A DNA stretch of 64,000 bases from NCBI GenBank assembly GCA_029781135.1, contig JAKOXH010000019.1, forward strand, positions 289,756 through 353,755, in the 5' to 3' direction. This DNA is from Planctomycetota bacterium. Lineage in GTDB: Bacteria; Planctomycetota; Planctomycetia; Pirellulales; Lacipirellulaceae. Each line of letters opens with the position of its first letter. The stretch's first letter is position 1. A program made the translations under genes and the position numbers. Shown piece by piece: positions 56,412 to 64,000 of the stretch. Below the pieces are notes generated by a model. That model saw only the letters and a list, made by a program, of their open reading frames with translations, ran no database searches and was not told where the DNA came from.

Positions 56412-58592
56412 ATGGCGTCCCTCAAAGTTTACCGGCGCATCCTCTCAATCGCCCTCATTCTGTCGATCGGATCGGTCACCTTCGGAGAAGCTTTCCCGCC
56501 CGACCCGCAGCAGTCCCGCGAACGCACCTCTTTCCAAACGGGCGGATCATGGAGCAACGATGGCAACCTGCGTTCCGATGTTGCCATCGTCTACGGCATC
56601 GATTCGCAAATCTCGCAGCGTGTTCAAACCTGGCGCGATCGTGGCTACCGTATCCACGTCATGACGGGCGTCTCCTGGGGTCAATATCAAGACTACCTCT
56701 ACGGCCGCTTTGATGGGGTCAACCACGGGGACGAAGCCCAAACGGAACGCCACGGCCAAAAAATTAGCCACGGCGGTGATATCTACTACATGTGCCCCGG
56801 CGAAAACTACGGCAAGTTCTTGTGCGTCGGCGTCCAGCGTGCCCTTGATGCCGGTGCCGAAGCGATCGATCTCGAAGAGCCTGAATTCTGGGTGCGCGGT
56901 GGTTACTCGGGCGGCTTCCAACGCGAATGGCGTGCGTTCTATAACGAAGACTGGCAGCCGCCCCACACTTCCGTCGATAGCCAATGGCGAGCCTCCAAAT
57001 TGAAGTACTTCCTGTATCGCCGCGCGCTGCAGCAAGTCTTCGCTTACGTGCAAGCCTACAACCAACGCACGGGCCGCAAAGTCCGCTGCTACGTCCCCAC
57101 GCACAGCCTGCTCAATTACGCCCATTGGCGGATCGTCAGCCCCGAGTCGAGCCTTGCCCGCCTCAACGGTTGCGACGGTTACATCGCCCAGGTCTGGACC
57201 GGCACCTCGCGCACGCCCAACGTCTACCGCGGCGAGCGCCGCGAGCGCACGTTCGAAACCGCCTTCCTCGAATACGGGGTGATGCAGAACCTCGTCCGCT
57301 CGACCGGCCGCACCGTGTGGTATCTCAACGACCCGGTCGAGGATAACCCCGACCACGATTGGGAAGATTACCGCACCAATTGGGAAGCCACACTCACGGC
57401 CTCACTGTTCCAGCCAGACGTTTGGCAATACGAGGTCGCCCCGTGGCCCGAGCGAGTTTTCGGCGGCAAGTATCCGAAGAAAGCGAACCCCAAAGGGCGC
57501 GAACCAATTCCACCCGCCTACGCCACGGAATTGCAAATCGTGATGAACGCTCTCAACGACATGAAACAAGACCGCGTCGAATGGGACTGCGGCACCACCG
57601 GCCTCGGCATCCTCGTGAGCGATTCCCTGATGTTCCAACGCGGCGAGCCGATTGCCAGCGATCCGCACATGAGCCACGTCTACGGCCTCGCGTTGCCGCT
57701 CCTCAAGCGCGGCATGCCCGTAACACCGGTGCAATTGGAAAATCTGACCGTCCCGAAATATCTCGACGGCTTCCGCACACTGCTCTTGAGCTACCACGGC
57801 CAAAAACCGCTTTCACCCGACGTCCACAAACCGCTGGCAGATTGGGTCCAACACGGCGGCACACTTGTTATCGTCGATGACGATAGTGACCCCTATAACA
57901 AAGTCCGCGATTGGTGGAACACCGACGCCAATCGCTACACCACGCCGCGCGAACAACTGTTCGAATGCTTGGGGATTACCGACAAAGACACGCCGCAAGA
58001 ATCTAAGTTAACGACAATCGGCAAAGGCGGCGTCCTGTGGCTCCGCGAAAACCCGGTAAGACTTGCTGCGAATTCCGTCGGCGATACCCGTCTCGCCGCG
58101 GCTGTTCAAACAGCCGTCGCCGCTGCCGGTGCGAATTGGAAGGAAACCAACTACCTGCTCGTCCGCCGCGGCCCCTACCTCATCGGTGCCGGTCTCGATG
58201 AGTCGGTCTCCGGCCCACCAAAGAAGCTTACCGGCCGCTTCGTGAACCTGTTCGATCCGCAGCTCCGCAGTCAACACGAAATCACACTCGACTCCGGTAC
58301 CCGCTGCTTCTTGCTTGATTTAGACTCGATGAACGGAGACCGACCCCGTGTCCTCGCCTCGGCCTGCAAATCGCTACCCAAAAAAGATGGCGATGCACAT
58401 CAACTGAACCTCGCCGTTGAAGGCATCAGCGGCACGTCCGCCGTCGTCTTGCTTTACGCAGCCCAACCAGCTACCGAAATCGCCCTTGCCCATAAGCCCT
58501 GGAAAGACTTCACCTACGACGCCGCGGAAAAACTCCTCTGGATCCGTTTCCCGAATGAATCTTCGCCTCGCGAACTTACAATTCGTTTCTAA
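56412..58592 (+). CDS. TIM-barrel glycosidase-like exported protein with GATase-like domain, 726 aa
   Basis: Signal peptide (MASLKVYRRILSIALILSIG). Residues about 50-330 look like a (beta/alpha)8 barrel: SDVAIVYGIDSQISQRVQTW, GYRIHVMTGVSWGQYQDYLY, AGAEAIDLEEPEFWVRGGYS (two acidic residues in a row at a strand end, possible catalytic site). Residues about 420-560 have a GATase-like/ trimerisation-like fold (GLGILVSDSLMFQRGEP, GFRTLLLSYHGQKPLSPDVH, LADWVQHGGTLVIVDDDSDP), as in GH42-type enzymes. I do not recognise an exact family. It may belong with the other secreted carbohydrate-active enzymes. Codon composition is like its neighbours. Confidence 0.7.
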   Translation: MASLKVYRRILSIALILSIGSVTFGEAFPPDPQQSRERTSFQTGGSWSNDGNLRSDVAIVYGIDSQISQRVQTWRDRGYRIHVMTGVSWGQYQDYLYGRFDGVNHGDEAQTERHGQKISHGGDIYYMCPGENYGKFLCVGVQRALDAGAEAIDLEEPEFWVRGGYSGGFQREWRAFYNEDWQPPHTSVDSQWRASKLKYFLYRRALQQVFAYVQAYNQRTGRKVRCYVPTHSLLNYAHWRIVSPESSLARLNGCDGYIAQVWTGTSRTPNVYRGERRERTFETAFLEYGVMQNLVRSTGRTVWYLNDPVEDNPDHDWEDYRTNWEATLTASLFQPDVWQYEVAPWPERVFGGKYPKKANPKGREPIPPAYATELQIVMNALNDMKQDRVEWDCGTTGLGILVSDSLMFQRGEPIASDPHMSHVYGLALPLLKRGMPVTPVQLENLTVPKYLDGFRTLLLSYHGQKPLSPDVHKPLADWVQHGGTLVIVDDDSDPYNKVRDWWNTDANRYTTPREQLFECLGITDKDTPQESKLTTIGKGGVLWLRENPVRLAANSVGDTRLAAAVQTAVAAAGANWKETNYLLVRRGPYLIGAGLDESVSGPPKKLTGRFVNLFDPQLRSQHEITLDSGTRCFLLDLDSMNGDRPRVLASACKSLPKKDGDAHQLNLAVEGISGTSAVVLLYAAQPATEIALAHKPWKDFTYDAAEKLLWIRFPNESSPRELTIRF

Positions 58593-59046
58593 AGTACAAT
58601 GGTCGAATGAGAGTTCTTCGGAACACCAATCATTGAAATTCCGATTGCCAAATGCGGGTGCCACAACTGGCTTGTGCAGCAGCACAGCACTGGTACCCGG
58701 GTTTCACTGCTGGACGAGCCAGCAGTGGCACACTTTATCAACCTGAACCTCAATAGCCGCCGTGCAAAGAGGGCACCGGATCGCCGAGATGCGTGGAAGG
58801 CACCCGTTGCCGCGATGCTGCGCATCGCCCGGAGTTCATTTTGCCCGCCGAGTAGCCGCAAATTGGCCTCTATTCGTGAATAGCTAGACACACAAAGAAA
58901 GTTTTGACTCCGTGCCAGGCGGTGCTAAAATCGCTTCCCGATGGCGGATCAACGATGCAACCATTTCAGACGGGGGAGTATTTAAGGAAGTATCCATTTC
59001 TAATCCGCGGCGGTCGTTACATCGAAAAAGCGCAATCGGCCTGCGA
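58593..59046. other. Intergenic region with a large palindrome
   Basis: 454 bp. The only structure seen is the repeat at 58658-58731. Short open frames (58589-58891 minus; 58674-58883 plus) are translation of it and its flanks. Confidence 0.5.
58658..58731. repeat. GTGCCACTGCTGGCTCGTCCAGC palindromic repeat
   Basis: Left arm GTGCCACAACTGGCTTGTGC plus AGC (58658-58680) and right arm ending CCAGCAGTGGCAC (58709-58731). The right arm contains CACTGCTGG, ACGAG, CCAGCAGTG, a perfect 9-bp hairpin. A single arm is at 32117-32144. Confidence 0.8.
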
Positions 59047-60054
59047 ATGATACGATCAGGTTGTTGCCGCCTGCCGGTGCTGTACGCTTGCGGCTCGATT
59101 GTTTTCGGCGCTACGGCGACCCCGGCGACGGCCACGCCGGTGGCGACCTATCGCTTCAACAACAGCCTTGCGGCCGATCAGTCCGGTGTTCCTAGCCTAT
59201 TGTCTGTCGATCCGCTGGGGCTCAACAACTTCGAAGACGTAGTCGTTGATGGCGTCAGCCAGCGCGTCTTCCACTGGCGGGGCCACGCCAATCCAACAAG
59301 CCAGCAAGCCGGTCTCACGCTCGACGCCACGGGGTTGGTGCCTTACAACAATTACTCGATCGAAATGGTCTTTGAGTTCCTCGAACCTGCCCAAGCCGGC
59401 GGCGGCTGGCGCCGTATCGTCGATACGCAAAATAGGCAATCGGATAACGGGTTCTATGTCTCTCCGGGAAATTATTTACAGGTCTATCCCGTGGTTACGG
59501 GGTCCACACCATTCATCACGCCGGGCTTTCACCATGTCGTGCTCAGCAACTTCATTAACGGTACGCAGCGCGAAGTCAAGGCATCTCTCGACGGCGTACT
59601 GCAACTAACTTCGAACACCGATCAATTGAATCTCGACAATGCGAACAACCCTGGCCACTTACTCAGTTTCTTTCTCGACAATCTCGCCGGGCCGGCCCAG
59701 CTTGAATACGCTGACGGCCGCATCGCATTTTTGCAGATTCACGACAACATTTTGGACGTTGGAGTGCCTGGCGACTACAACGGCAATGGCGTCGTGGATG
59801 CGGCCGACTACGCTATCTTCCGCCATTATCTCGGCACGTCGTATCAACTGGGCAACGAAGTCTCGGGTGTCACGCCCGCCCAGGTTACCATCGACGACTA
59901 CATGGCTTGGCAAGCGCGTTTTGGCAACGCAATACCGGGCGCGATGAGTTCTGCGGTCATTCCCGAGCCGACGGCCCTGGCCAATCTGCTCTTGGGCATT
60001 GCCGCCATGGCGATTGGCCGAATGAAGCGAGGGAGTTGGTCGAGAGTCGCCTAG
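59047..60054 (+). CDS. LamG-like PEP-CTERM protein with dockerin-like site, 335 aa
   Basis: Signal-like N-terminus (MIRSGCCRLPVLYACGSIVF), then a concanavalin-like domain (ATYRFNNSLAADQSGVPSLL, NYSIEMVFEFLEPAQAGGGW, FHHVVLSNFINGTQREVKAS). The C-terminal part has PGDYNGNGVVDAADYAIFRH (dockerin-like loop) and IPEPTALANLLLGIAAMAIG then RMKRGS (PEP-CTERM). Same architecture as the gene at 53274-54464. The ATG at 59047 is chosen for the signal peptide; no good ribosome binding site precedes it, and the frame is open back to 58912. Confidence 0.85.
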   Translation: MIRSGCCRLPVLYACGSIVFGATATPATATPVATYRFNNSLAADQSGVPSLLSVDPLGLNNFEDVVVDGVSQRVFHWRGHANPTSQQAGLTLDATGLVPYNNYSIEMVFEFLEPAQAGGGWRRIVDTQNRQSDNGFYVSPGNYLQVYPVVTGSTPFITPGFHHVVLSNFINGTQREVKASLDGVLQLTSNTDQLNLDNANNPGHLLSFFLDNLAGPAQLEYADGRIAFLQIHDNILDVGVPGDYNGNGVVDAADYAIFRHYLGTSYQLGNEVSGVTPAQVTIDDYMAWQARFGNAIPGAMSSAVIPEPTALANLLLGIAAMAIGRMKRGSWSRVA

Positions 60055-60147
60055 CCTGGCCCGTTCACAACGGTCAAACGCCGCGAACCACACACATTTG
60101 CGCAGAATCTTACCAAGAGTTTGTGTTGAAAAGCGGATTCAGACACG

Positions 60148-61023
60148 TCAACGCGTCGGCTCGAATTCAATTGTATAGGCGAAGAACTGCTCGCCTTTCG
60201 ACTCGGTCTGTATCGCCCAATGGCCGTCTGGCTTCACGACCCCCGACGGGGCGTTCGATGGCTTCTTGCCCGTCGCATCCGCCGCGTCGCACACCACGAT
60301 CCACAGTTTGCCGGCCCGCGCCCGCAGCCGCAGGTTGGACTCGTGGTACGCATGGTTGAGTGACCAATTTTCACTATCGTCTTGCCCCGCATTCACCGAG
60401 TGGAAGATCACGCGAGCCCCCAGGCCGCTTAGTTGCTGGGCAAGGTGTGGATCGGGCATCGGCGTACACTCGGGATTGGCCCACATGTCGTTGCACACGA
60501 GCCCACCAACGGTGAGGCCATTCAGGTTGAACACCCGCAGCGGCGCGGTCTTGTAGTAGTCCAGCTCTCCCTTCGCACCGGGCTTCGACACCGTGCGACA
60601 CAAGAGCGTCTTGCTATGAAAACCGAGATACTCGCCGTCGCGATTGTAAAACCGCTGGCCATCGTACCGCTGGCCATCGTCGCCGGCGAAACAAGTTCCC
60701 AGCACCAAAGCCACCCTCGCTGCCCGAGCCTGCGCTACGATTCCATCAAGCGCCTTGCGAGTCGCCGCGGCATCGAACTCGGCGTAGTAGCCGGAAAGCG
60801 ATCCCTCCGGCGTCACCAGCACATCGGCCTTTTCCCGCTTGGCAAATTCAATCGCCCGCGTGAGCGTTTCCACATTCTTCTGCACATCGCGAGTTACCGG
60901 AATTTGCGCCCCCGCCACTCGCAGCCTGACTTTCGCAGTCGGTTCTGCATCCGCCGCCACAGCATTTTGATGAATGGCGAAGATACCAAGAATGAATACG
61001 CTCAGCAAAGTGATTCGATACAT
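60148..61023 (-). CDS. Exported carbon-nitrogen hydrolase (nitrilase superfamily), 291 aa
   Basis: A signal peptide (MYRITLLSVFILGIFAIHQN, end near A24) precedes a nitrilase-fold domain. The catalytic triad is visible: Glu73 in VTPEGSLSGYYAEF, Lys in GFHSKTLLCRTV (about 139) and Cys in GGLVCNDMWANPECTP (about 177). Family knowledge: members hydrolyse amides or nitriles; most are cytoplasmic, so an exported one is less usual. Substrate unknown. ATG 61023. It is followed on the other side by a convergent PEP-CTERM gene and stands about 60 bp from a repeat. Confidence 0.88.
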   Translation of the reverse strand: MYRITLLSVFILGIFAIHQNAVAADAEPTAKVRLRVAGAQIPVTRDVQKNVETLTRAIEFAKREKADVLVTPEGSLSGYYAEFDAAATRKALDGIVAQARAARVALVLGTCFAGDDGQRYDGQRFYNRDGEYLGFHSKTLLCRTVSKPGAKGELDYYKTAPLRVFNLNGLTVGGLVCNDMWANPECTPMPDPHLAQQLSGLGARVIFHSVNAGQDDSENWSLNHAYHESNLRLRARAGKLWIVVCDAADATGKKPSNAPSGVVKPDGHWAIQTESKGEQFFAYTIEFEPTR

Positions 61024-61084
61024 AGTCGCACAAAAAACTAGAAAACTTCAGCACGCAACGAGTCAAGCTTCACAGCGGCATCAA

Positions 61085-61193
61085 TAGGGCCGATCAATTA
61101 TTCAATTTGGGTGGCACGCCCTGAGTCTGCGAAGGGCGTGGTGGAGCGGCAATCACCGCTCGTTCCACACCCATCGCAAAGCCTCTGGGTGTG
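61085..61193. mobile_element. Lone end of the MITE-like family (copy D) running into a gene
   Basis: TAGGGCCGATCAATTATTCA followed by ATTTGG matches the left end of copies A and B. No right end is found. Downstream are hairpins GTGGCACGCCC...GGGCGTG (61111-61141), GAGCGG-CAATCA-CCGCTC (61144-61161) and CACACCCA...TGGGTGTG (61166-61193); the last two lie around the stop codon and last codons of the gene at 61153-62667. Confidence 0.6.
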
Positions 61194-62667
61194 CCGCCCT
61201 TTGCGCCCGGCGTCGAACGCGCACAAATGCCGCAACCAGACACGCCAGCGGCGCGAGCGTCGGTTCCGGCACGATATTCACTTGAATGAGGTCGAGATAG
61301 AACGTGTTGCCGATATTCGCCGAGATGCGGAAATCCGCCCCGTTATTTTGGCGATTACCAAAATACGCATCGGTGAGATAGAACGTGAACTGCTTCCAAG
61401 TATCCTTGCCCCCGAGCGTGACCGAACCACCGTTCTTGTAGAACCCGTTGCCGATTGAATCGTACTGCAGCGTGAGCGTGCCGGTACCGAGGTCGTAATA
61501 ATCGACGTCGATCGCAATCGCCGCATGATTGCCCTGGAAGACAAACGAATCGGAGACATTGAAGTATATGTAGTAATCGCCGTTCGCCGGGTCGGTGTTC
61601 CGGCGGCAACTGCGGCTGGCAACCGTTGCCGGCGTGGTGTGGCCATCGCCGACAGTGACCAAGTTGAGGCCGTCGGAGATATCGGTCGTGCTCAGGTTGA
61701 CCGAAACCGCCGGCGGGGCCGGATGGGAATTCGTGAAATCGCGATAGGCATACCAGGCCGGTTTCGGCGTTTCGTCTTGGCGGAGCAACCCGGCCCGGTC
61801 GGTGGGCCCTTCCCAAATTTGGTACCAGAAGAACTTCTTCCACCAGGGCCGGGTGCGCATGCCGTCGAGCATCCCCGTGAGGTAGTTCGCTTGCTGCTGA
61901 TCGCCGATATTATCGGATGCCCAGCCGCTCTCGGTGATCCACATCGGCTTGTTCCCATAACCGGCGTTGACGATCGTGTTGTGCATGGCATCAATACTGG
62001 CGATCCGGCCGGAGGGAACGTCGCCGCCATCGTATTGGTGATACGAAATGATATCGATCTTATTGCCGGCCTGCTGTAGAAGTGCGGTCATCCATAGATT
62101 GGGCTGACCGGCGCTGGAAAGCTCGGGCGCGAGGACGAAACAATCGGGGTCGGCGGCGTGGGCCGCGTCGGCGCCAACTTTGACGAGTTCGATGTACTGA
62201 GCCTGCGTGCCGTTCCAGAACTGTTTCAAATTCGGTTCGTTCCACAACTCCCAGTAGTGAATGGAGCCTTTGTAGCGACTCACGGCGGCGTAGACGTAGT
62301 CGTACCAGTCTTGGAGGTTGGTCGGCACGCTGTTATACGCACCGGCGGCCGAGGCCCAGGTGGGCGTGTAGCCGAGGCCGGCGTAAATCTTGAGTCCGCG
62401 GGCGTTGGCCTGGGCGACCGCCTCATCGGTGACGCCCCAGTTGAACGCACCCTTGCTCGCGCTTTCGACGCCGCGCCACGAGAAGTCGCACCGGCCCCAT
62501 TCGATGTTGGCATTCAGCATCGCGTCCCACCGCGTCGGCGACGGAATGAACGCCACCACGCCGTAAGGCGAATTGACATCGACGGCGCGGGCTGCCGAGC
62601 TCGCTGATGCCACCATCAGCACAGCAAGGATCAAGTTGCAAAAACGCGTGGGCTGGTTGCGGTACAC
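61153..62667 (-). CDS. GH39/GH5-like glycosidase with PEP-CTERM end, 504 aa
   Basis: Signal peptide (FCNLILAVLMVASASSAARA), then a clan-A (beta/alpha)8 barrel. YWELWNEPNLKQFW carries the acid/base Glu of the NEP motif and MWITESGWASDN the nucleophile Glu, which is the GH39/GH5 pattern; IDIISYHQYDGGD lies between. Residues about 320-465 are a beta-sandwich, perhaps a carbohydrate-binding module. IVPEPTLAPLACLVAAFVRV and RRR is the PEP-CTERM end, followed by a strange tail (AAHPEALRWVWNER) encoded by a palindromic repeat. The start is a GTG at 62667 with GGGGA upstream. Probably attacks plant- or algae-type polysaccharide. Confidence 0.85.
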   Translation of the reverse strand: MYRNQPTRFCNLILAVLMVASASSAARAVDVNSPYGVVAFIPSPTRWDAMLNANIEWGRCDFSWRGVESASKGAFNWGVTDEAVAQANARGLKIYAGLGYTPTWASAAGAYNSVPTNLQDWYDYVYAAVSRYKGSIHYWELWNEPNLKQFWNGTQAQYIELVKVGADAAHAADPDCFVLAPELSSAGQPNLWMTALLQQAGNKIDIISYHQYDGGDVPSGRIASIDAMHNTIVNAGYGNKPMWITESGWASDNIGDQQQANYLTGMLDGMRTRPWWKKFFWYQIWEGPTDRAGLLRQDETPKPAWYAYRDFTNSHPAPPAVSVNLSTTDISDGLNLVTVGDGHTTPATVASRSCRRNTDPANGDYYIYFNVSDSFVFQGNHAAIAIDVDYYDLGTGTLTLQYDSIGNGFYKNGGSVTLGGKDTWKQFTFYLTDAYFGNRQNNGADFRISANIGNTFYLDLIQVNIVPEPTLAPLACLVAAFVRVRRRAQRAAHPEALRWVWNER

Positions 62668-63111
62668 GGTGGAAATCCCCGAGGAGATGACGTCTGTGCA
62701 ATCCTTATCTTAGTTGTATTAAGCTGCGTTTCCAAGAACTAGCATATGTGTCTTACGTTGCGTGAGAACGCTCAGAAGCTACACGAATCGGCAGCAGATA
62801 GAACTGGCAGGAGCGGAGCGTAGTACATCGCACGGCCAAAGAGCGAGGAAGAAGCCGGAAGCGGCGCGAGGGGCGAGCCGCGTGGCGCGAGTGCTGTATA
62901 TCGGGTTCACGGCGTGGTGTAAACCCAATGGTGTCGTGGCCTTCAACTGTCGATGGGTTGTCGCTTTACGATCGACCCACGCTGCATGACTTTATACTCG
63001 TTGCGAGCGCACAGTTTGGCGGATAAAATTAGATGAACTTTCAATCATCGCCCCCCGTGTTACGCGGCGTTCATCGGCCGATGGGAATTGAGCAACTGGA
63101 TACTCAATGGA
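62668..63111. other. Intergenic region
   Basis: 444 bp between divergent genes. A purine-rich stretch of low complexity lies at 62800-62900. An open frame at 62762-62989 has no family features. Nothing else is recognised. Confidence 0.4.
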
Positions 63112-63825
63112 ATGAATCTCAGTACGAATCAATTAGCGGCAATTGACGAACAGCTTTGCAACGGGAATATTATCGCGGCCGTCACAGAGTATCGCCGATT
63201 AACCGACGCTCAATTAGGCGATGCCAAGAAATTCATTGATGGCCGACTCGATCAACTCCGAAGAGAGCAGCCATTACGATTTGCAGTGACGGCATTCTCG
63301 CCAACGCTAGCCCCACAACTTATGCAACAGATCAAACCGCTTGATGAACATGCCTTATTTCCCATTCGATCGACGATGGAGCAAATGGAGCAACTTCTTT
63401 ACGGGTACAATTATGCTGTAACGCTTTCTGTCAATGCTGCCGCACTTCCCACATCCGACTTGCCCATCAGAGAATTAATGTCCGTCCTCTATCCCAAGTC
63501 AACCCCGTACAATGCGACGACACTACCAGTTCGCTTCGAGGAGTTCGTAAACGACGTTACGGAATGCCTGACCTACGATGGCAATTTATCGGCCGGCCCG
63601 CAATTCACCCATGAGCGGAAGGAAAATCTCACCAATGCACTCTTGCCCCGCTACTGGCAGCAATTGAACGACCTGTCACCGCTCGATTCGTGTTCGATTC
63701 TTACTTACAGCAGTGACGTTGGTCTTCCAGGTTATTACGTATTTTGGTTCTTTGCCTACCTAATACATGCGCCGCTTACGAAACGCTGCGGCGTTCCGCG
63801 AGATATAACAGAATCCTGTGGATGA
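63112..63825 (+). CDS. Hypothetical protein with L7/L12-like N-terminal motif, possibly cut by an IS, 237 aa
   Basis: I do not recognise the whole protein. Residues 5-45 (AAIDEQLCNGNIIAAVTEYR followed by RLTDAQLGDAKKFIDGRL) have the pattern of the ribosomal L7/L12 C-terminal-like helix pair ('G.xxxAIKxYRExTGxxLxEAKxxV'), which also occurs in non-ribosomal planctomycete and actinobacterial proteins. No signal peptide; last part hydrophobic (GYYVFWFFAYLIHA). The C-terminal residues (after about 225) may come from the IS whose transposase starts 77 bp after the stop. ATG 63112; TTG 63088 is an alternative. Confidence 0.6.
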   Translation: MNLSTNQLAAIDEQLCNGNIIAAVTEYRRLTDAQLGDAKKFIDGRLDQLRREQPLRFAVTAFSPTLAPQLMQQIKPLDEHALFPIRSTMEQMEQLLYGYNYAVTLSVNAAALPTSDLPIRELMSVLYPKSTPYNATTLPVRFEEFVNDVTECLTYDGNLSAGPQFTHERKENLTNALLPRYWQQLNDLSPLDSCSILTYSSDVGLPGYYVFWFFAYLIHAPLTKRCGVPRDITESCG

Positions 63826-63842
63826 GGAGGCTTGAAGAAGGC

Positions 63843-63898
63843 GGCGTACTTGGGTTTGATTTTGGTGTGTTCAATACCTTCAACCCGAGGAGTACGCC
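63843..63898 (+). promoter_or_regulatory. Hairpin covering the transposase ribosome binding site
   Basis: GGCGTACT (63843-63850) pairs with AGTACGCC (63891-63898), and GGGTT (63852-63856) with AACCC (63882-63886). The Shine-Dalgarno GAGGAG (63887-63892) lies at the bulge and edge of this stem, about 10 nt before ATG 63902. In a transcript entering from outside the hairpin would hide the site, a known way for IS elements to limit transposase synthesis. Confidence 0.65.
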
Positions 63899-63901
63899 AC
63901 C

Positions 63902-64000
63902 ATGGCTGAGAGTACCAGTACTACGATTGAGTTTCCAGTCCCCGGTTCTCGTGACGTGTTGACCGAGATTCTCCGAGCAGGAGCCCAGCAGATGCTAGCC
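63902..64000 (+). CDS. IS256-family transposase, N-terminal 33 residues (cut by window edge)
   Basis: The frame from ATG 63902 reads MAESTSTTIEFPVPGSRDVL then TEILRAGAQQMLA and stays open to the end of the window. The pattern 'DxLTEILRxGAxxMLA' is the standard start of IS256-family (MULE-related, DDE) transposases. The catalytic residues lie outside. The IS left end must lie between about 63780 and 63843; its inverted repeat cannot be fixed without the right end. Confidence 0.75.
   Translation, partial: MAESTSTTIEFPVPGSRDVLTEILRAGAQQMLA

Noticed and set aside
62762..62989. 75-codon frame upstream of the L7/L12-motif gene
   Set aside because: Arg-rich translation of a purine-rich stretch; no similarity to any known family seen.

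Overview
The window looks like chromosomal DNA of a planctomycete, most likely a member of the Pirellulales or a close relative (inferred from gene content only). The signs are: seven DUF1559 proteins with prepilin-type leaders; six secreted proteins with a PEP-CTERM tail, four of them with a dockerin-like calcium site before it; two copies of the DUF1501 / pre-peptidase-domain / DUF1549-DUF1553 / heme-WD40 gene set; a sulfatase; Gfo/Idh/MocA and carbohydrate-active enzymes; and many short palindromic repeats between genes. No rRNA, tRNA, CRISPR array or phage gene was seen.

Layout. 1-12 kb: the tail of a sulfatase, one DUF1559 pseudopilin, two BNR-repeat sialidase-like proteins, a Tat-exported oxidoreductase, a large glycoside-hydrolase-like protein, a polysaccharide deacetylase and a cupin; this reads as a glycan-degradation region. 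12-20 kb: first DUF1501-PPC-DUF1549/1553 operon (minus strand) with a divergent heme-WD40 gene. 20-24 kb: a zinc-type dehydrogenase and a large repeat-containing PEP-CTERM protein with a clear terminator. 24-36.6 kb: six DUF1559 pseudopilins interleaved with three lipoproteins that share a PAKYN motif, an LRR lipoprotein and a PEP-CTERM protein. This stretch is the most repeat-rich and holds small mobile elements nested in older palindromes.

37-41 kb: an organophosphate-type MFS transporter followed by a dTDP-4-dehydrorhamnose-reductase-like SDR and a DegT-type aminotransferase, all on the plus strand. 41-44 kb: a redoxin/heme/copper-monooxygenase-like/EF-hand fusion protein and a PEP-CTERM protein. 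44-53 kb: second DUF1501-PPC-DUF1549/1553 operon, four genes on the minus strand with 4-bp overlaps, ending in a heme-WD40 protein with a very long coiled coil. 53-63 kb: LamG-like PEP-CTERM proteins, an MttB-family methyltransferase homologue, a TIM-barrel glycosidase-like protein, an exported nitrilase-family amidase and a GH39/GH5-like glycosidase. The right edge holds a hypothetical gene with an L7/L12-like motif and the start of an IS256-family transposase preceded by a hairpin over its ribosome binding site.

Most genes encode exported, membrane-anchored or cell-surface proteins for glycan capture and breakdown or for electron-transfer-like surface chemistry. The most interesting observations are the repeated coupling of DUF1559 pseudopilins with PAKYN lipoproteins, the two paralogous DUF1501 loci, and a small non-autonomous element family with 10-bp target duplications that lands inside other palindromic repeats. 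Functions given are from motif recognition by eye; no database search was run.
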